A stretch of 64,000 nt of DNA from NCBI RefSeq assembly GCF_029227915.1, contig NC_079883.1, positions 20,210,001-20,274,000 on the forward strand, in the 5' to 3' direction. Shown here piece by piece: positions 55,041 to 64,000 of the stretch; the first letter of the stretch is position 1, and the number at the start of each line of letters is the position of its first letter. The position numbers and the translations under genes were made by a program. The notes beneath the pieces were generated by a model. It saw nothing but the letters and a program-made list of their open reading frames with translations. It searched no databases and was not told the origin of the DNA. This DNA comes from Hydractinia symbiolongicarpus. Taxonomy: Eukaryota; Cnidaria; Hydrozoa; Anthoathecata; Hydractiniidae.

Positions 55041-55844
55041 GTAAGGGTGGTATATTTTATCCAAGTTGAGAATATGAAATCCCCTATTTTGATTACTTTA
55101 TTCCGAGAAAATTTCGCATGTCCAAAAAATTTTCGCAAATCTACAAATTGAAAAATTTTTGCGAGATAAACTTTCGCAAAATCCGAAATTGGGAAGTTTT
55201 GGCAACATAAACTTTCGCGATTCGTGATTTTGAACTTATTATTTATGTTCTTATAAAAAAGTGGCCTATATTTCTTATGATAGAAAAAGAAAAGAAGTGT
55301 TTTTTAACGATGTAATTTTCTTTCTAATGGTATGTAAAAACTTCTATTTACAAATTGGGTTCATCGTCAAAATCACAAAACAGATCAAACACCTTTTTTA
55401 GGCTCGTCTTCTTCCGGCTCCCACGCATCGTCGTCATAATCTTCTTCGCCACTAACTTGGGTTATAAGCATTCCGCTCCTCTTCATCAATTCTGCAAACG
55501 GCGTCCAGATTTTTAAAATACATACGTTCGAAACATTATCGCTTTTGTTTATTTCTAAGTTTATTCCAACCTCGTTCCCAGCGCCAGTTATCTCTTTTTT
55601 ATATTGGGAGGGCGAGCCAAGTGAAGGCGAGTCAAGAAATAACTTTTAAAACCAGCACATTTTTTTGAAATTTTAGTCGATAAACTTTCGCGAATCGACA
55701 ATTTAGAACGTTTGTACTGAATAAACTTTCACGAATGGCCAATTTTGAAAGTTTCGCGAGACAAAATTTCGCGAAAGAGGCCAAAAAAGTTTTTCCGAAT
55801 AAAGTATATACTATGCTATATTTGCTAAAATATTTTCTCATTTA

Positions 55845-56560
55845 TATGAAATCGAATTCGATGAAGAATTAGTCATTCGATACTATTACTGTTGTGGTTT
55901 TCAATACAAAGAAATTCTTTTACACCTTGAGAAGCGCCATGCGTATTTCATCAGTAGAAGTACGTTGCTTCGTAAGCTCAAATCATATGGATTACAAAGA
56001 AGTGATTCTTCACAAAATGACAATTACACACACTTAGCTAATCGAGTAAAGGAAATTGTGAGGGGTGTCGGGTCATGTGGAGGGTATCGAACAGTGTGGC
56101 ATACTCTGCAATTAGAAGGTTGGCGAGTTCCAAGAAACATTGTTGCCAGTATTTTCAAAGATGCAGATCCTGAAGGAACTGATTTCAGGAAAGCTAGGCG
56201 GTTAAAAAGAAGAAAATATAACAATCCTGGTCCATGCCTGGCATATTGACGGGTATGACAAAGCAAAGCCCTGGGGATTTTCAATAAATGGAGCCATTGA
56301 CGGGTTCAGTAGAAAGATGTTGTGGGTTAGAGTGAGCAGATATAACAAATCACCAACTGCTATTGCAAACACGTACTTAAAATGTGTGAAAAATGTGCCG
56401 CAATGCAGTAATTTTTTTGAGACAACCCTGATGCCCATAGGTATGTTCCATCACCAAAAAATCAAAGAATAGAATGCTGGTGGTCTTACTTGAGTAAAAC
56501 TAGACTTATATGGTATATACCAGATTTTGCTGATAACATAAATTTCTAACAAATGATATA
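55845..56560 (+). pseudogene. Integrase-core (DDE) transposase pseudogene
   Basis: The N-terminal part reads FDEELVIRYYYCCGFQYKEI, STLLRKLKSYGLQRS, GSCGGYRTVWHTLQLEGWRV and DPEGTDFRKARRLKRRKYNN. A frameshift at about 56235 is followed by WHIDGYDKAKPWGFSINGAI and DGFSRKMLWVRV (first catalytic Asp in HIDGYDK), then TYLKCVKNVPQC. An internal deletion near 56425 removes the second Asp region. DAHRYVPSPKNQRIECWWSY, with the catalytic Glu, follows in another frame and ends FADNINF-stop. This is the family of integrase-core proteins common in aquatic animals; whether it is IS3EU or another superfamily I cannot say. Confidence 0.78.
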
Positions 56561-57105
56561 AACTAGTAAAAAAGAAAAAATATCAACAGAAATATAAATA
56601 TAAACAAGAAGCCGCTCGGAACTGGGAGAAACGAGGGATAGAAAACGCTTTCTGTGTCACTTCGCGGAGGAAATTTTTGCAAGTAGCTAGAATAGTATTA
56701 CATGTTTGATAGGTGTTTTTTTATTCAAAATGGTCGAGCTAAGAAAATAGACACATTCCATTTTATGTACTTGAATGGTTTAAATATACTTTTTGTACGT
56801 ACAGTGAAAGTAAAAAATCAAAAAAATCCACTAGATAAAAATAATTTTCAGCGAGCCTTGCGCTCAAAATACAAATATTCGGAACTGATTAAGAACAGAG
56901 TTCAAGAATTCATGCAGAACCTGAAATTAGAGTTTTCCGAAAAACACAACAGAAACATATGCTGATGAACAAAAGAGAATCCTGAAAATAATGTTGAAAA
57001 AAATTTCGTATGGAAATATTTTGCGTAGCTACAAAATAATGCTTTTATATACAAACGCGCACATATCGTCTAAATAAAGCACAAAATAATGAACAAAATG
57101 AAAAT
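56561..57105. other. Interval between the integrase-like gene and the RPA-like gene
   Basis: No domain recognised; the open frame at 56702-56965 is unassigned. The 3' end of the Helentron-like element might be here, but no terminal hairpin with a CTAG-type end was resolved. Confidence 0.3.
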
Positions 57106-58404
57106 TTAAAAATACAGAATGCAGTTTTTAGCTATGACAAACGTTTCATTGTTTTCATTCTTTTTCAACGATAATGGCTCGTTGTCTCTTAAATCTAGAT
57201 CCAAAACAAATTTCCACTTAACTATCTTTTTGATGAAGTTAATGTTGGACTGAATTGGAAAGTCAATACAATCTTTAAGCATTTTTTGAGGAATGGATAT
57301 GTCGTAATGCTTTTGGTCTTCAGTGTCTAAGACCATACAGGCAATAGAAGATTTCGTATTGCAGTATTCTGCTATTGTTACAACTTAGTAATTTCTGCAC
57401 GAAACAATTCCATCATCAGGTAAGACAACACTTTTGCACTTCGGGCAAAACACAGTTGTTGACAAGATATTTAAATCAACTGTCGTGAACACACACGATA
57501 TTGTTTTGCTTGTTGGTTCACACTTGCTGCCATCTATATTTAAATCTAAAGCAGTGTCTTCCTCTGCGTTTGAAACATCACTCGACTTCAGGATCCTGTC
57601 TCCCTTGTACTTTCCGATATAAAGATGAGTAAACTTGTACGTTTTGTTTTCGAACAGTTTCCCTACAAACCTTTCGAATATGGTCACCGAGCCATGACCA
57701 GACTTGTCATGGAGTTCACCAGTTTGAAACTTCATATTATCGCCTTTTTTCAGTTTCCCCAACATTCGACAAGTTGGTAACAATGGCAATTACGTTTATT
57801 CGTTGGTAGATGGAACATTCTGAAAATGCTGTGCTAATCGGTGTTACGTTGTCTGCAGTTTCTGAACAAAAGTCCTTTTTTGTTTTGCGAACTTGTGAAA
57901 AATCTGTGATTATTACGTCATCCGAGTCAATTTTCGCTTTTTTTATCACGATCCCCACCTCTTGACTGTCATTGACTTCTTTGAACAGAATGTATCTTTG
58001 TTTACTGAAACAAACAGTCCGCTTTACACCTTCGATAGTTTGTAGGTTAACATCGAAGTATTGTGTATTTTTTTTCGATGATTTTAATGGTGACAAAGAT
58101 CTTACAAATCCAGATAGTTCATTTCCTGAAAAAACATACATGAAAATACAATTCAAGAACTTACGAAGACAGAACTATTCAGTTTGGCTTTTAAAAATTA
58201 AATACGTACCTGATTTTTTTTCAGGGGTTCTTTGAACATCTAATAAATAAATAAATAAATACAAAATTGTATGCTTTATTATATACTAATATACATACTG
58301 TGTATACACATTATACACTCACTAAATAATATTGAATTTTTAACATTAACATGTTCAGAATATTGCAACTTACTTTGCATAGGTTGTTTCGAAGAGCTTT
58401 GCAT
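57106..58404 (-). pseudogene. RPA-like OB-fold protein associated with the Helentron
   Basis: Three exons on the minus strand. 58404-58374 starts with ATG (MQSSSKQPMQ) and ends at GTAAGT. 58240-58211 (VQRTPEKKS) ends at GTACGT. The main exon from 58125 reads NELSGFVRSLSPLKSSKKNT, RTVCFSKQRYILF and IYQRINVIAIVTNLSNVG. After an apparent one-base G insertion near 57745 it continues with NMKFQTGELHDKSGHGSVTI, FERFVGKLFENKTYKF and the zinc-ribbon motif CPKCKSVVLPDDGIVSC. An in-frame TAA (about 57387) interrupts the C-terminal part, which stays open to 57106. The layout (OB folds plus zinc ribbon) is that of RPA large-subunit-like proteins that travel with Helitrons and bind single-stranded DNA. 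Confidence 0.72.
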
Positions 58405-58439
58405 TTTTACGACCTGAAAACATACAAATTAAATTCCTA

Positions 58440-59030
58440 TTTCCTATTAAAGTTCACAACAATGGCATCATGATCAGAGAAATAGATGGGGATAACACAA
58501 GTATGGGAAAATCTACTTTGTATGGCGGCTGAGACATATACATGGTCTAACAAAGAGACATTAATGTGGGAAGGATCAGAAACTATCTGTGAATAACCTG
58601 TTTCATTGATGGAATTTAAAAAAGACTGATTTTCGTGAGCAAGTAAGTTTATATTGAAATCACATGTTTCAGAGAATGCATTGGATAGGCAAGTAGTTCT
58701 TTAAAACAAAGTGAGACATTGCATGCTTTTTATACAGCAACATCACACTAATTGACGTATTCAAGTTTTGAATGACAATGTTGGAAATGAATATCCCACT
58801 TAATTGGAGAATGGCTTTGCTAGTTGAAAGCAATTTTAGCAGCATGGCTAAACTAGAAAATTTGTCAGAATTATTACTGAGATTCATGCAATGATTAGGA
58901 AATTGTGCTCCTATACTGTCTGTGACATTTCAGCTGTGATTTGAGTCTCAGTTAAGCAAATCAAATTCGAATTATGCAGCATTGAGTGTGATGATAAGTC
59001 GCTTACATGGCTTTTCGAAGAACATGTATT
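58440..59030 (-). pseudogene. Endonuclease (EEP) domain following the helicase
   Basis: On the minus strand SHSMLHNSNLICLTETQITA (near 58950) matches the Glu-containing motif. After a degraded middle, CDFNINLLAHENQSFLNSIN, SDPSHINVSLLDHVYVSAAI and PIYFSDHDAIVV (near 58640-58450) give the GDFN, LDHV and SDHDA motifs. GDFN has become CDFN. The helicase end (KILSEMVIYYKNLFK) runs directly into it after a frameshift, so it was originally fused. Confidence 0.72.
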
Positions 59031-59039
59031 CAGAAGACA

Positions 59040-60060
59040 CATTTGAAAAGATTCTTATAATAGATTACCATTTCTGACAGGATTTTGTTTTCAGCACGGA
59101 GCCTATCATATCCAGCCAATGTATCTTGATCAACATGAACATCTGTTTTGCTAACAGGGCCAAGTACAAATAAATTGTCTAACTTACGTACTCGACTGAG
59201 CGCCACATAGACCTGCCCATTATTGTCTCAGATAAGAATGTTGGAATTTTATTTATAGAAGTGATTTGGACATCAGGGAAATCTAGTTTGAGGAGCTTCG
59301 GGTGGTTTTTGCATCTTTTTGAGCATTGGTGCCGTAAACATAAGCTGCATTATCCGGTATTTCTGTTTGATCCTTTATACGAGAATTCAGCAATTCAATA
59401 TGAACAGGGTTTAATTCACCAACTCTCACAGAGTTCAATAATTCTACAAAAACGCTATCACCTTGTTGTCTCATACACTCAGTTAATTCACAAAATTCAA
59501 ACAAATGCCAGGTGTAACAAATGCAGAAACTCATTGACAAAAGGGGCAAATACTTGCTGTTGGTGGGAGCTGCAATAAATCACCTACAACAATAACACTT
59601 AGGTTAGCAAATCGAATATCACTCTGACAACCAAACCAAAAATTTCACATGAACGTCTATGTATATGTAAAAGCCTTATATTAGAAATCATTGATACTTC
59701 ATCTATGATAACTGCTTGTAGTTCAGAATACATATTTCTCAATGCACACTTCTTTTCTGAGTAAAAGTTAGGTAAGTTCATTTTGTTAGTAGGAGGTATG
59801 ACAAGACCAGAGTTCACTGTTGTACCATTCACGTTAATAGCAGCTACACCAGTTGGTGCAGGTAAAAGCACTTTAATCTTGCTTACATCACCTTTGCAAA
59901 CATTAAAAGTTTTAGTCCATATATGATAGATGGTACGAACTAAATGTGATTTGCCTGAACCAGCACCACCTGTTATGAATAGACGGACAGGTTCATTGTG
60001 ATTTGCTATGCCCGCTAAACAGGAGTTCACTTTGCAACGTGCACATGAAAATGCTATATC
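59040..60060 (-). pseudogene. PIF1-family helicase domain of the Helentron
   Basis: Walker A GGAGSGKSHLV near 59960, KVLLPAPTGVAAINVNGTTV, Walker B AVIIDEVSMIS near 59700, FCELTECMRQQGDSVFVELL near 59500, and the final motif GQVYVALSRVRKLDNLFVLG near 59200. Stops and frame changes lie at about 59595, 59550 and 59280. Such helicases unwind the donor strand during rolling-circle transposition. Confidence 0.85.
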
Positions 60061-60220
60061 AAATACTTCTCGTTAAAGTTTATTTAACGAACAAATCATG
60101 GCTAACAATTCACTATTTAATATTGACATTTTTGCAGAGGTTCCACTAGAAGTACCAAATATAGTATCAGAATTGGATGACTGTTCTTCATCTGAATACA
60201 GTTCCGCTTCATTGTCATTA

Positions 60221-60787
60221 CTATTTTGCATTTGTGACCACAAAATCATGCAAAGCTGTATTCACCTCTTCGTTATTAGGGTCGAACAATTTTTGATTTT
60301 CACGAACAATACTAAAAACGTAAGGTTGAGACAGTTTTTGACAGTAGCTGTTACCATCAAGAAGTTCATTCTCATTCCTAAATGGAAGGTACAATAGCAA
60401 TAGGTGATAAGCATAGTTTTCTGACTGCAACTCCTTATTTGGAACATGGTGATGAGAACTTGACATCAATGGTATAGTTTTAGGCGAGGGAGATTCTATA
60501 AGATGATTTCCGTTACTGATTTTATCAGTAAATACCTCTGGTTGATAATTATTATCTATTTCTTTTGCCTTATAATCAACACGGTAATATGCTGCAAAAA
60601 GAGCTAAGCAAATGTTGTCGATAACAGCATATTTTCCTTTTTTATATAATGTAGTTGGTCTGTCTATATACTTATCAAATATATTGGACTTGAAATCATC
60701 TGTGCTATCTTCAGCAAGTTCCTGTATCTCTTCTTCACTTTTACAAATTCTGATGCGTTCATTTGGCAAATTTGTGTTAATAAACAA
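60221..60787 (-). pseudogene. Helentron linker domain between Rep and helicase
   Basis: A 188-codon open frame with MFINTNLPNERIRICKSEEE, STDDFKSNIFDKYIDRPTTL, YQPEVF and ENYAYHLLLLYLPFRNENEL. These blocks recur between the Rep and PIF1 parts of animal Helitron proteins. This is the longest intact frame of the element. Confidence 0.78.
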
Positions 60788-60839
60788 GCCTCATATCGGG
60801 TAAACAATGGTAAACTGGTTCTTGAACTGACAACTGTCT

Positions 60840-62335
60840 TGAATTAGAATAAGTACATGCTATTTTATCATGGCTTCTCTTTTATTAAATTTCATAGTGC
60901 GTATTTCCTGGGCAGTTAATTTCATAGCTTGTGAAGACTCAGTTTCTGACTTGGAAAAATAAGCGCACATATATGAAACAGCCTTGTAATAATTATGCAC
61001 AAACTGCAAGTCCATATTTAGCTTGCCACACCTTCAGAATAGTAGGGTTGTAACTGTTCACAAAACACGAGTCAGGTGGTCGCTTAAAATGAATTTCAAA
61101 ATCATTTGAATGCATCATAATATTCTTCGAAAGTGATATTGAGAGAGCTAAGGATTTCTCCAATGGATACATTTGGGATGTATGTATTTGTTTTAGGATG
61201 CAAATTGTTATTTATATGACTTTCAATAAACAGGCGTTTGGATAGTATGTCTGAACTTTCTCCAAAAGTAAGTCTTTAGACAAAGGCTTCGCAACTATTG
61301 TCCTATCGGTAAAATAGTGACCAAATCCATAACGACAATCGATATTCCTGTATTTTCTGCAAGATTTAGAATTTTGATGAACTTGATACTTTTTTACTAA
61401 ATCATGCAACTCCTTATCCTTATCTTCACAAGGTATATATGCTTGGATGATTGTATCAACGTACACCTCAAAAGTGCTTATGTTATTCTCAGTTAACTTT
61501 GGTGCATTAAGAACCCAAATAAATGAGTGTATATAAGGTGAACCTCTGAATTCTACTCTCAAAGCATAGTATGTCACTGTACCAAGTGTACCACCTGGAA
61601 TCATAATTATTTCTGCAAGTAATATTTCAACTCAATATATTGAAAATGTCTTGCAACAAGCGCTGGATTGTTGTTTAATGTTTCACAACATTTCAAATAA
61701 GTCATATTCTGAATATCAACTTCAGGTTTAAATTATTCAATTCTGATATCAATAAATCAGTTCCTCCCAATACAAATCTGCACATAAAAGTGTAAAAAAA
61801 TATGTGAAAACATCTTGAATAAGTTCTGAATAGAAAGAACGGTTGCACTTTGTAACTGACTTTTTGTACAATGCACGATTGCATACGACACAAACATATA
61901 ACGGCCCTTGTAAAATTTTTAACTTGAATGATTTTATATGTGTGGGAAAATCCTGCTTCATGTTATTTGCAGCATTCAAATCAAGTTTGCCTTTTTTAGC
62001 ATTGATATTTGAAAATGATTCGTCCAGCTTACACTGATGCTTACGAAGGCGTTGACTATTTACACGACTTTTGATTTTCTGATTTGTGTGATTTTAATAC
62101 TACTTTCCGAATTTGTTCTGTGATACTGCAAGTCATACTGACTTGCAGTATCACAGACTCTGACATACTGAATATCGTACTGTACCAACAGATATGTATA
62201 TTTTATATATGTTGCAAGCAAAGGCAAATTTTCGAATCTCAATATCACTGCTTTTCCATGTGGGCATGGTTCACCTAAACCATTTCTAGCATTATCAAGC
62301 GAGGTTGGCGATTCATCCTGATCTCCGCAGAACAA
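60840..62335 (-). pseudogene. Helentron Rep region with altered HUH motif
   Basis: Blocks on the minus strand: KILQGPLYVCVVCNRALYKK (near 61900), then MIPGGTLGTVTYYALRVEFR and GSPYIHSFIWVLNAPKLT (61604-61500), where the first His of the usual H-I-H pair is Tyr (codon at about 61535-61533). CRKYRNIDCRYGFG and FTDRTIVAKPLSKDLLLEKV follow. Near 61090-60960, KRPPDSCFVNSYNPTILKVW and FVHNYYKAVSYMCAYFSKSE retain the catalytic-Tyr segment. Frameshifts are near 61200, 61110 and 61030. Confidence 0.8.
62117..62157. repeat. Perfect 19-bp hairpin, 3-nt loop
   Basis: TCTGTGATACTGCAAGTCA, loop TAC, and the exact reverse complement. It lies inside the N-terminal open frame of the Helentron and is repeated in the duplicate at 63937-63977. 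Confidence 0.92.
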
Positions 62336-62520
62336 GCATAGCGCGGGCGCAAATATGCACTCAAGGAGTCATGAACTAAGCATTCCTGAGCGTTACATTT
62401 TTTTACGCTGGTTTTAAAAACTGGGTTTCTCCCAGTTAATAACTTTTAGAAATATTTATTTTTGTATGTCTCTTTATAATGTTAAAAAATGTTAACAAAA
62501 GTAAGGTGTATATCTAAATA

Positions 62521-62880
62521 TCATGTTCTTGCAAATGACTGTCCTGTACAAAAACCTATGTACAGAGTTCTATGAAAACTTTCAGGACTTTTCATGTGAG
62601 CGACTGGAAGAGTTATTGTCCGACTGCATGAGTGAACAACAGGAACACAAATCGTATAACCAACATCTTTCGAGAAACAGTCATGGTTAAAATATGCTAC
62701 GATTTTCAATTTTGTATGGTCAATAGGTTTATGTTTTTGTCCAGTTAGCCAAAACAACATATTCGGGGAGGTTAAATCTGCTTCTTCAAACTCTTCTTCT
62801 CCAGCTTCTTCTTTCGCATCCTCAAGTCTACTATCTTCCAAAGAAACTGCAGCAGATACTGTTTTTTCTCTCCATTCCAT
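62521..62880 (-). CDS. Hypothetical ORF (119 aa) upstream of the Helentron Rep
   Basis: ATG at 62880, acidic start (SRLEDAKEEAGEEEFEEADL) followed by KLKIVAYFNHDCFSKDVGYT and CVPVVHSCSRTITLPVAHMK. The composition is protein-like and the frame is the longest locally. I do not recognise it; it could be an accessory ORF of the element or a separate gene fragment. Confidence 0.35.
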   Translation of the reverse strand: MEWREKTVSAAVSLEDSRLEDAKEEAGEEEFEEADLTSPNMLFWLTGQKHKPIDHTKLKIVAYFNHDCFSKDVGYTICVPVVHSCSRTITLPVAHMKSPESFHRTLYIGFCTGQSFART

Positions 62881-63187
62881 TAACCAATCGTGATGTTAAC
62901 CTTTCTTTCAGAATGCTTTTTGTTTTTTTTATTCCAAGCTACTTCTTTTTTAGTGTAGCCAGTCTACTGTTTGGCTTTTTCCTTTCGACAGTTAGAGAAT
63001 GATTGTAGATGGCCTATGTAGAACAGAGAAATGTATGTCAACATAATGATATGTATAGCTAGCACACTCATAGCTAGCACAATATTGTCTTTTCTTATTT
63101 ATTTTTCTTATAGAAGAGGATAAATTATCAGACTGTGCAGACAAACACTATATATATAATAGCTATAGCTATATATATTTTTGATGA
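62881..63187. other. Junction region before the duplicated segment
   Basis: Ends in a TATATATATAATAGCTATAGCT tract (about 63149-63178) immediately before the duplicate begins. Confidence 0.5.
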
Positions 63188-64000
63188 AGAATTTTGATGA
63201 ACTTGATACTTTTTTACTAAATCATGCAACTCCTTATCCTTATCTTCACAAGGTATATATGCTTGGATGATTGTATCAACGTACACCTCAAAAGTGCTTA
63301 TGTTATTCTCAGTTAACTTTGGTGCATTAAGAACCCAAATAAATGAGTGTATATAAGGTGAACCTCTGAATTCTACTCTCAAAGCATAGTATGTCACTGT
63401 ACCAAGTGTACCACCTGGAATCATAATTATTTCTGCAAGTAATATTTCAACTCAATATATTGAAAATGTCTTGCAACAAGCGCTGGATTGTTGTTTAATG
63501 TTTCACAACATTTCAAATAAGTCATATTCTGAATATCAACTTCAGGTTTAAATTATTCAATTCTGATATCAATAAATCAGTTCCTCCCAATACAAATCTG
63601 CACATAAAAGTGTAAAAAAATATGTGAAAACATCTTGAATAAGTTCTGAATAGAAAGAACGGTTGCACTTTGTAACTGACTTTTTGTACAATGCACGATT
63701 GCATACGACACAAACATATAACGGCCCTTGTAAAATTTTTAACTTGAATGATTTTATATGTGTGGGAAAATCCTGCTTCATGTTATTTGCAGCATTCAAA
63801 TCAAGTTTGCCTTTTTTAGCATTGATATTTGAAAATGATTCGTCCAGCTTACACTGATGCTTACGAAGGCGTTGACTATTTACACGACTTTTGATTTTCT
63901 GATTTGTGTGATTTTAATACTACTTTCCGAATTTGTTCTGTGATACTGCAAGTCATACTGACTTGCAGTATCACAGACTCTGACATACTGAATATCGTAC
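63188..64000 (-). repeat. Second copy of Helentron segment 61368-62180, continuing past the window
   Basis: From AGAATTTTGATGAACTTGAT onward the sequence repeats 61368-62180 at a constant offset of 1820 bp. I found no difference by eye, including the HUH His-to-Tyr change and the 19-bp hairpin. The copy runs off the window at 64000. The PLYVCVVCNRALYKK and GSPYIHSFIW blocks are therefore present again at 63710-63660 and 63360-63340. Confidence 0.93.

Larger units (their letters stand above)
54480..55795. repeat. TTCGCGAA-rich dispersed repeat segments
   Basis: Segments at 54480-54565, 55100-55235 and 55675-55795 are made of short phrases such as AACTTTCGCGAAT, AATTTTGAAAGTTTCGCGAG and AAAATTTCGCAAAT. 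They are likely members of one repeat family in different states of decay. The 20-bp repeat at 54735-54850 lies between them. Confidence 0.6.
56900..62450 (-). mobile_element. Helentron-like rolling-circle element (Rep, helicase, endonuclease, RPA-like)
   Basis: Minus-strand order is an N-terminal Cys-rich domain and HUH Rep (62335-60790), an intermediate domain (60787-60221), PIF1 helicase (60030-59040), an exonuclease/endonuclease/phosphatase domain (59030-58440), then the RPA-like gene. A helicase followed by an AP-type endonuclease is the hallmark of Helentrons among Helitrons. Frames are broken at many points. Ends are approximate because no terminal signatures were confirmed. Confidence 0.78.

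Noticed and set aside
61702-61893. Small frames at 61702-61893 and 63522-63713 as separate genes
   Set aside because: Out-of-frame shadows of the Helentron N-terminal coding region; identical because the segment is duplicated.
1-64000. CRISPR arrays, bacterial operons or ribosome-binding sites
   Set aside because: The tandem repeats (53-bp satellite, microsatellites) have no spacer structure, and genes have introns and metazoan families; the window is eukaryotic.

Overview
This window is eukaryotic, AT-rich and intron-bearing, with many decayed transposable elements of animal type. The mix is DIRS, RTE and CR1/L2-like LINEs, a Penelope-like element, THAP/P-type, Tigger/pogo and integrase-type DNA transposons, Helitron/Helentron, and TIR MITEs. 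Host splice sites are ordinary GT-AG. I read it as a non-vertebrate metazoan, most likely a cnidarian; that assignment comes from the repertoire as I remember it and was not tested by a search.

The best host gene is FANCL (Fanconi anaemia E3 ubiquitin ligase) on the plus strand. Nine small exons lie at 36855-36911, 41253-41350, 42775-42822, 43283-43331, 49817-49876, 49973-50011, 50086-50200, 50613-50696 and 53557-53603. They join in one reading frame (597 nt, 199 codons) and cover the end of the ELF domain and most of the double-RWD (URD) region. The first exons and the C-terminal RING exons were not found. Its introns have absorbed a Tigger pseudogene, two MITEs, a LINE RT fragment, a Helitron, a hairpin-headed repeat family and an RTE fragment that runs into a 330-bp TGATGATT microsatellite. 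A two-exon, minus-strand leucine-rich-repeat gene end (52454-52847) lies inside one intron.

Layout: 1-2.9 kb, decayed DIRS-type retroelement (minus). 3-8.4 kb, simple repeats, one copy of a dispersed repeat and a foldback element. 8.7-10.3 kb, THAP9/P-element-type transposase pseudogene with two introns still recognisable. 12.9-20.8 kb, a 7.9-kb interval bounded by ~525-bp inverted arms, containing MITEs, nested inverted repeats, and start-codon exons on each strand (13444 plus, 19935 minus). 21.9-23.3 kb, a TIR element with TAA duplications carrying twelve 53-bp satellite units. 23.7-27.1 kb, RTE-like LINE (minus). 27.6-28.3 kb, SWIM-domain pseudogene. 28.7-30.0 kb, LINE endonuclease (minus). 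30.2-32.0 kb, Penelope-like RT plus GIY-YIG. 32.15-32.42 kb, tRNA-derived SINE. 36.8-53.6 kb, FANCL. 54.5-56.6 kb, TTCGCGAA-rich repeats and an integrase-like transposase. 57.1-62.9 kb, a Helentron-like element (minus) with Rep, PIF1 helicase, AP-type endonuclease and an adjacent RPA-like gene. From 63188 to the window end an apparently identical copy of 61368-62180 begins.

Nearly every transposon gene is broken by frameshifts or stops. The clearest conserved coding sequence is FANCL, plus a few short exons that I cannot name.
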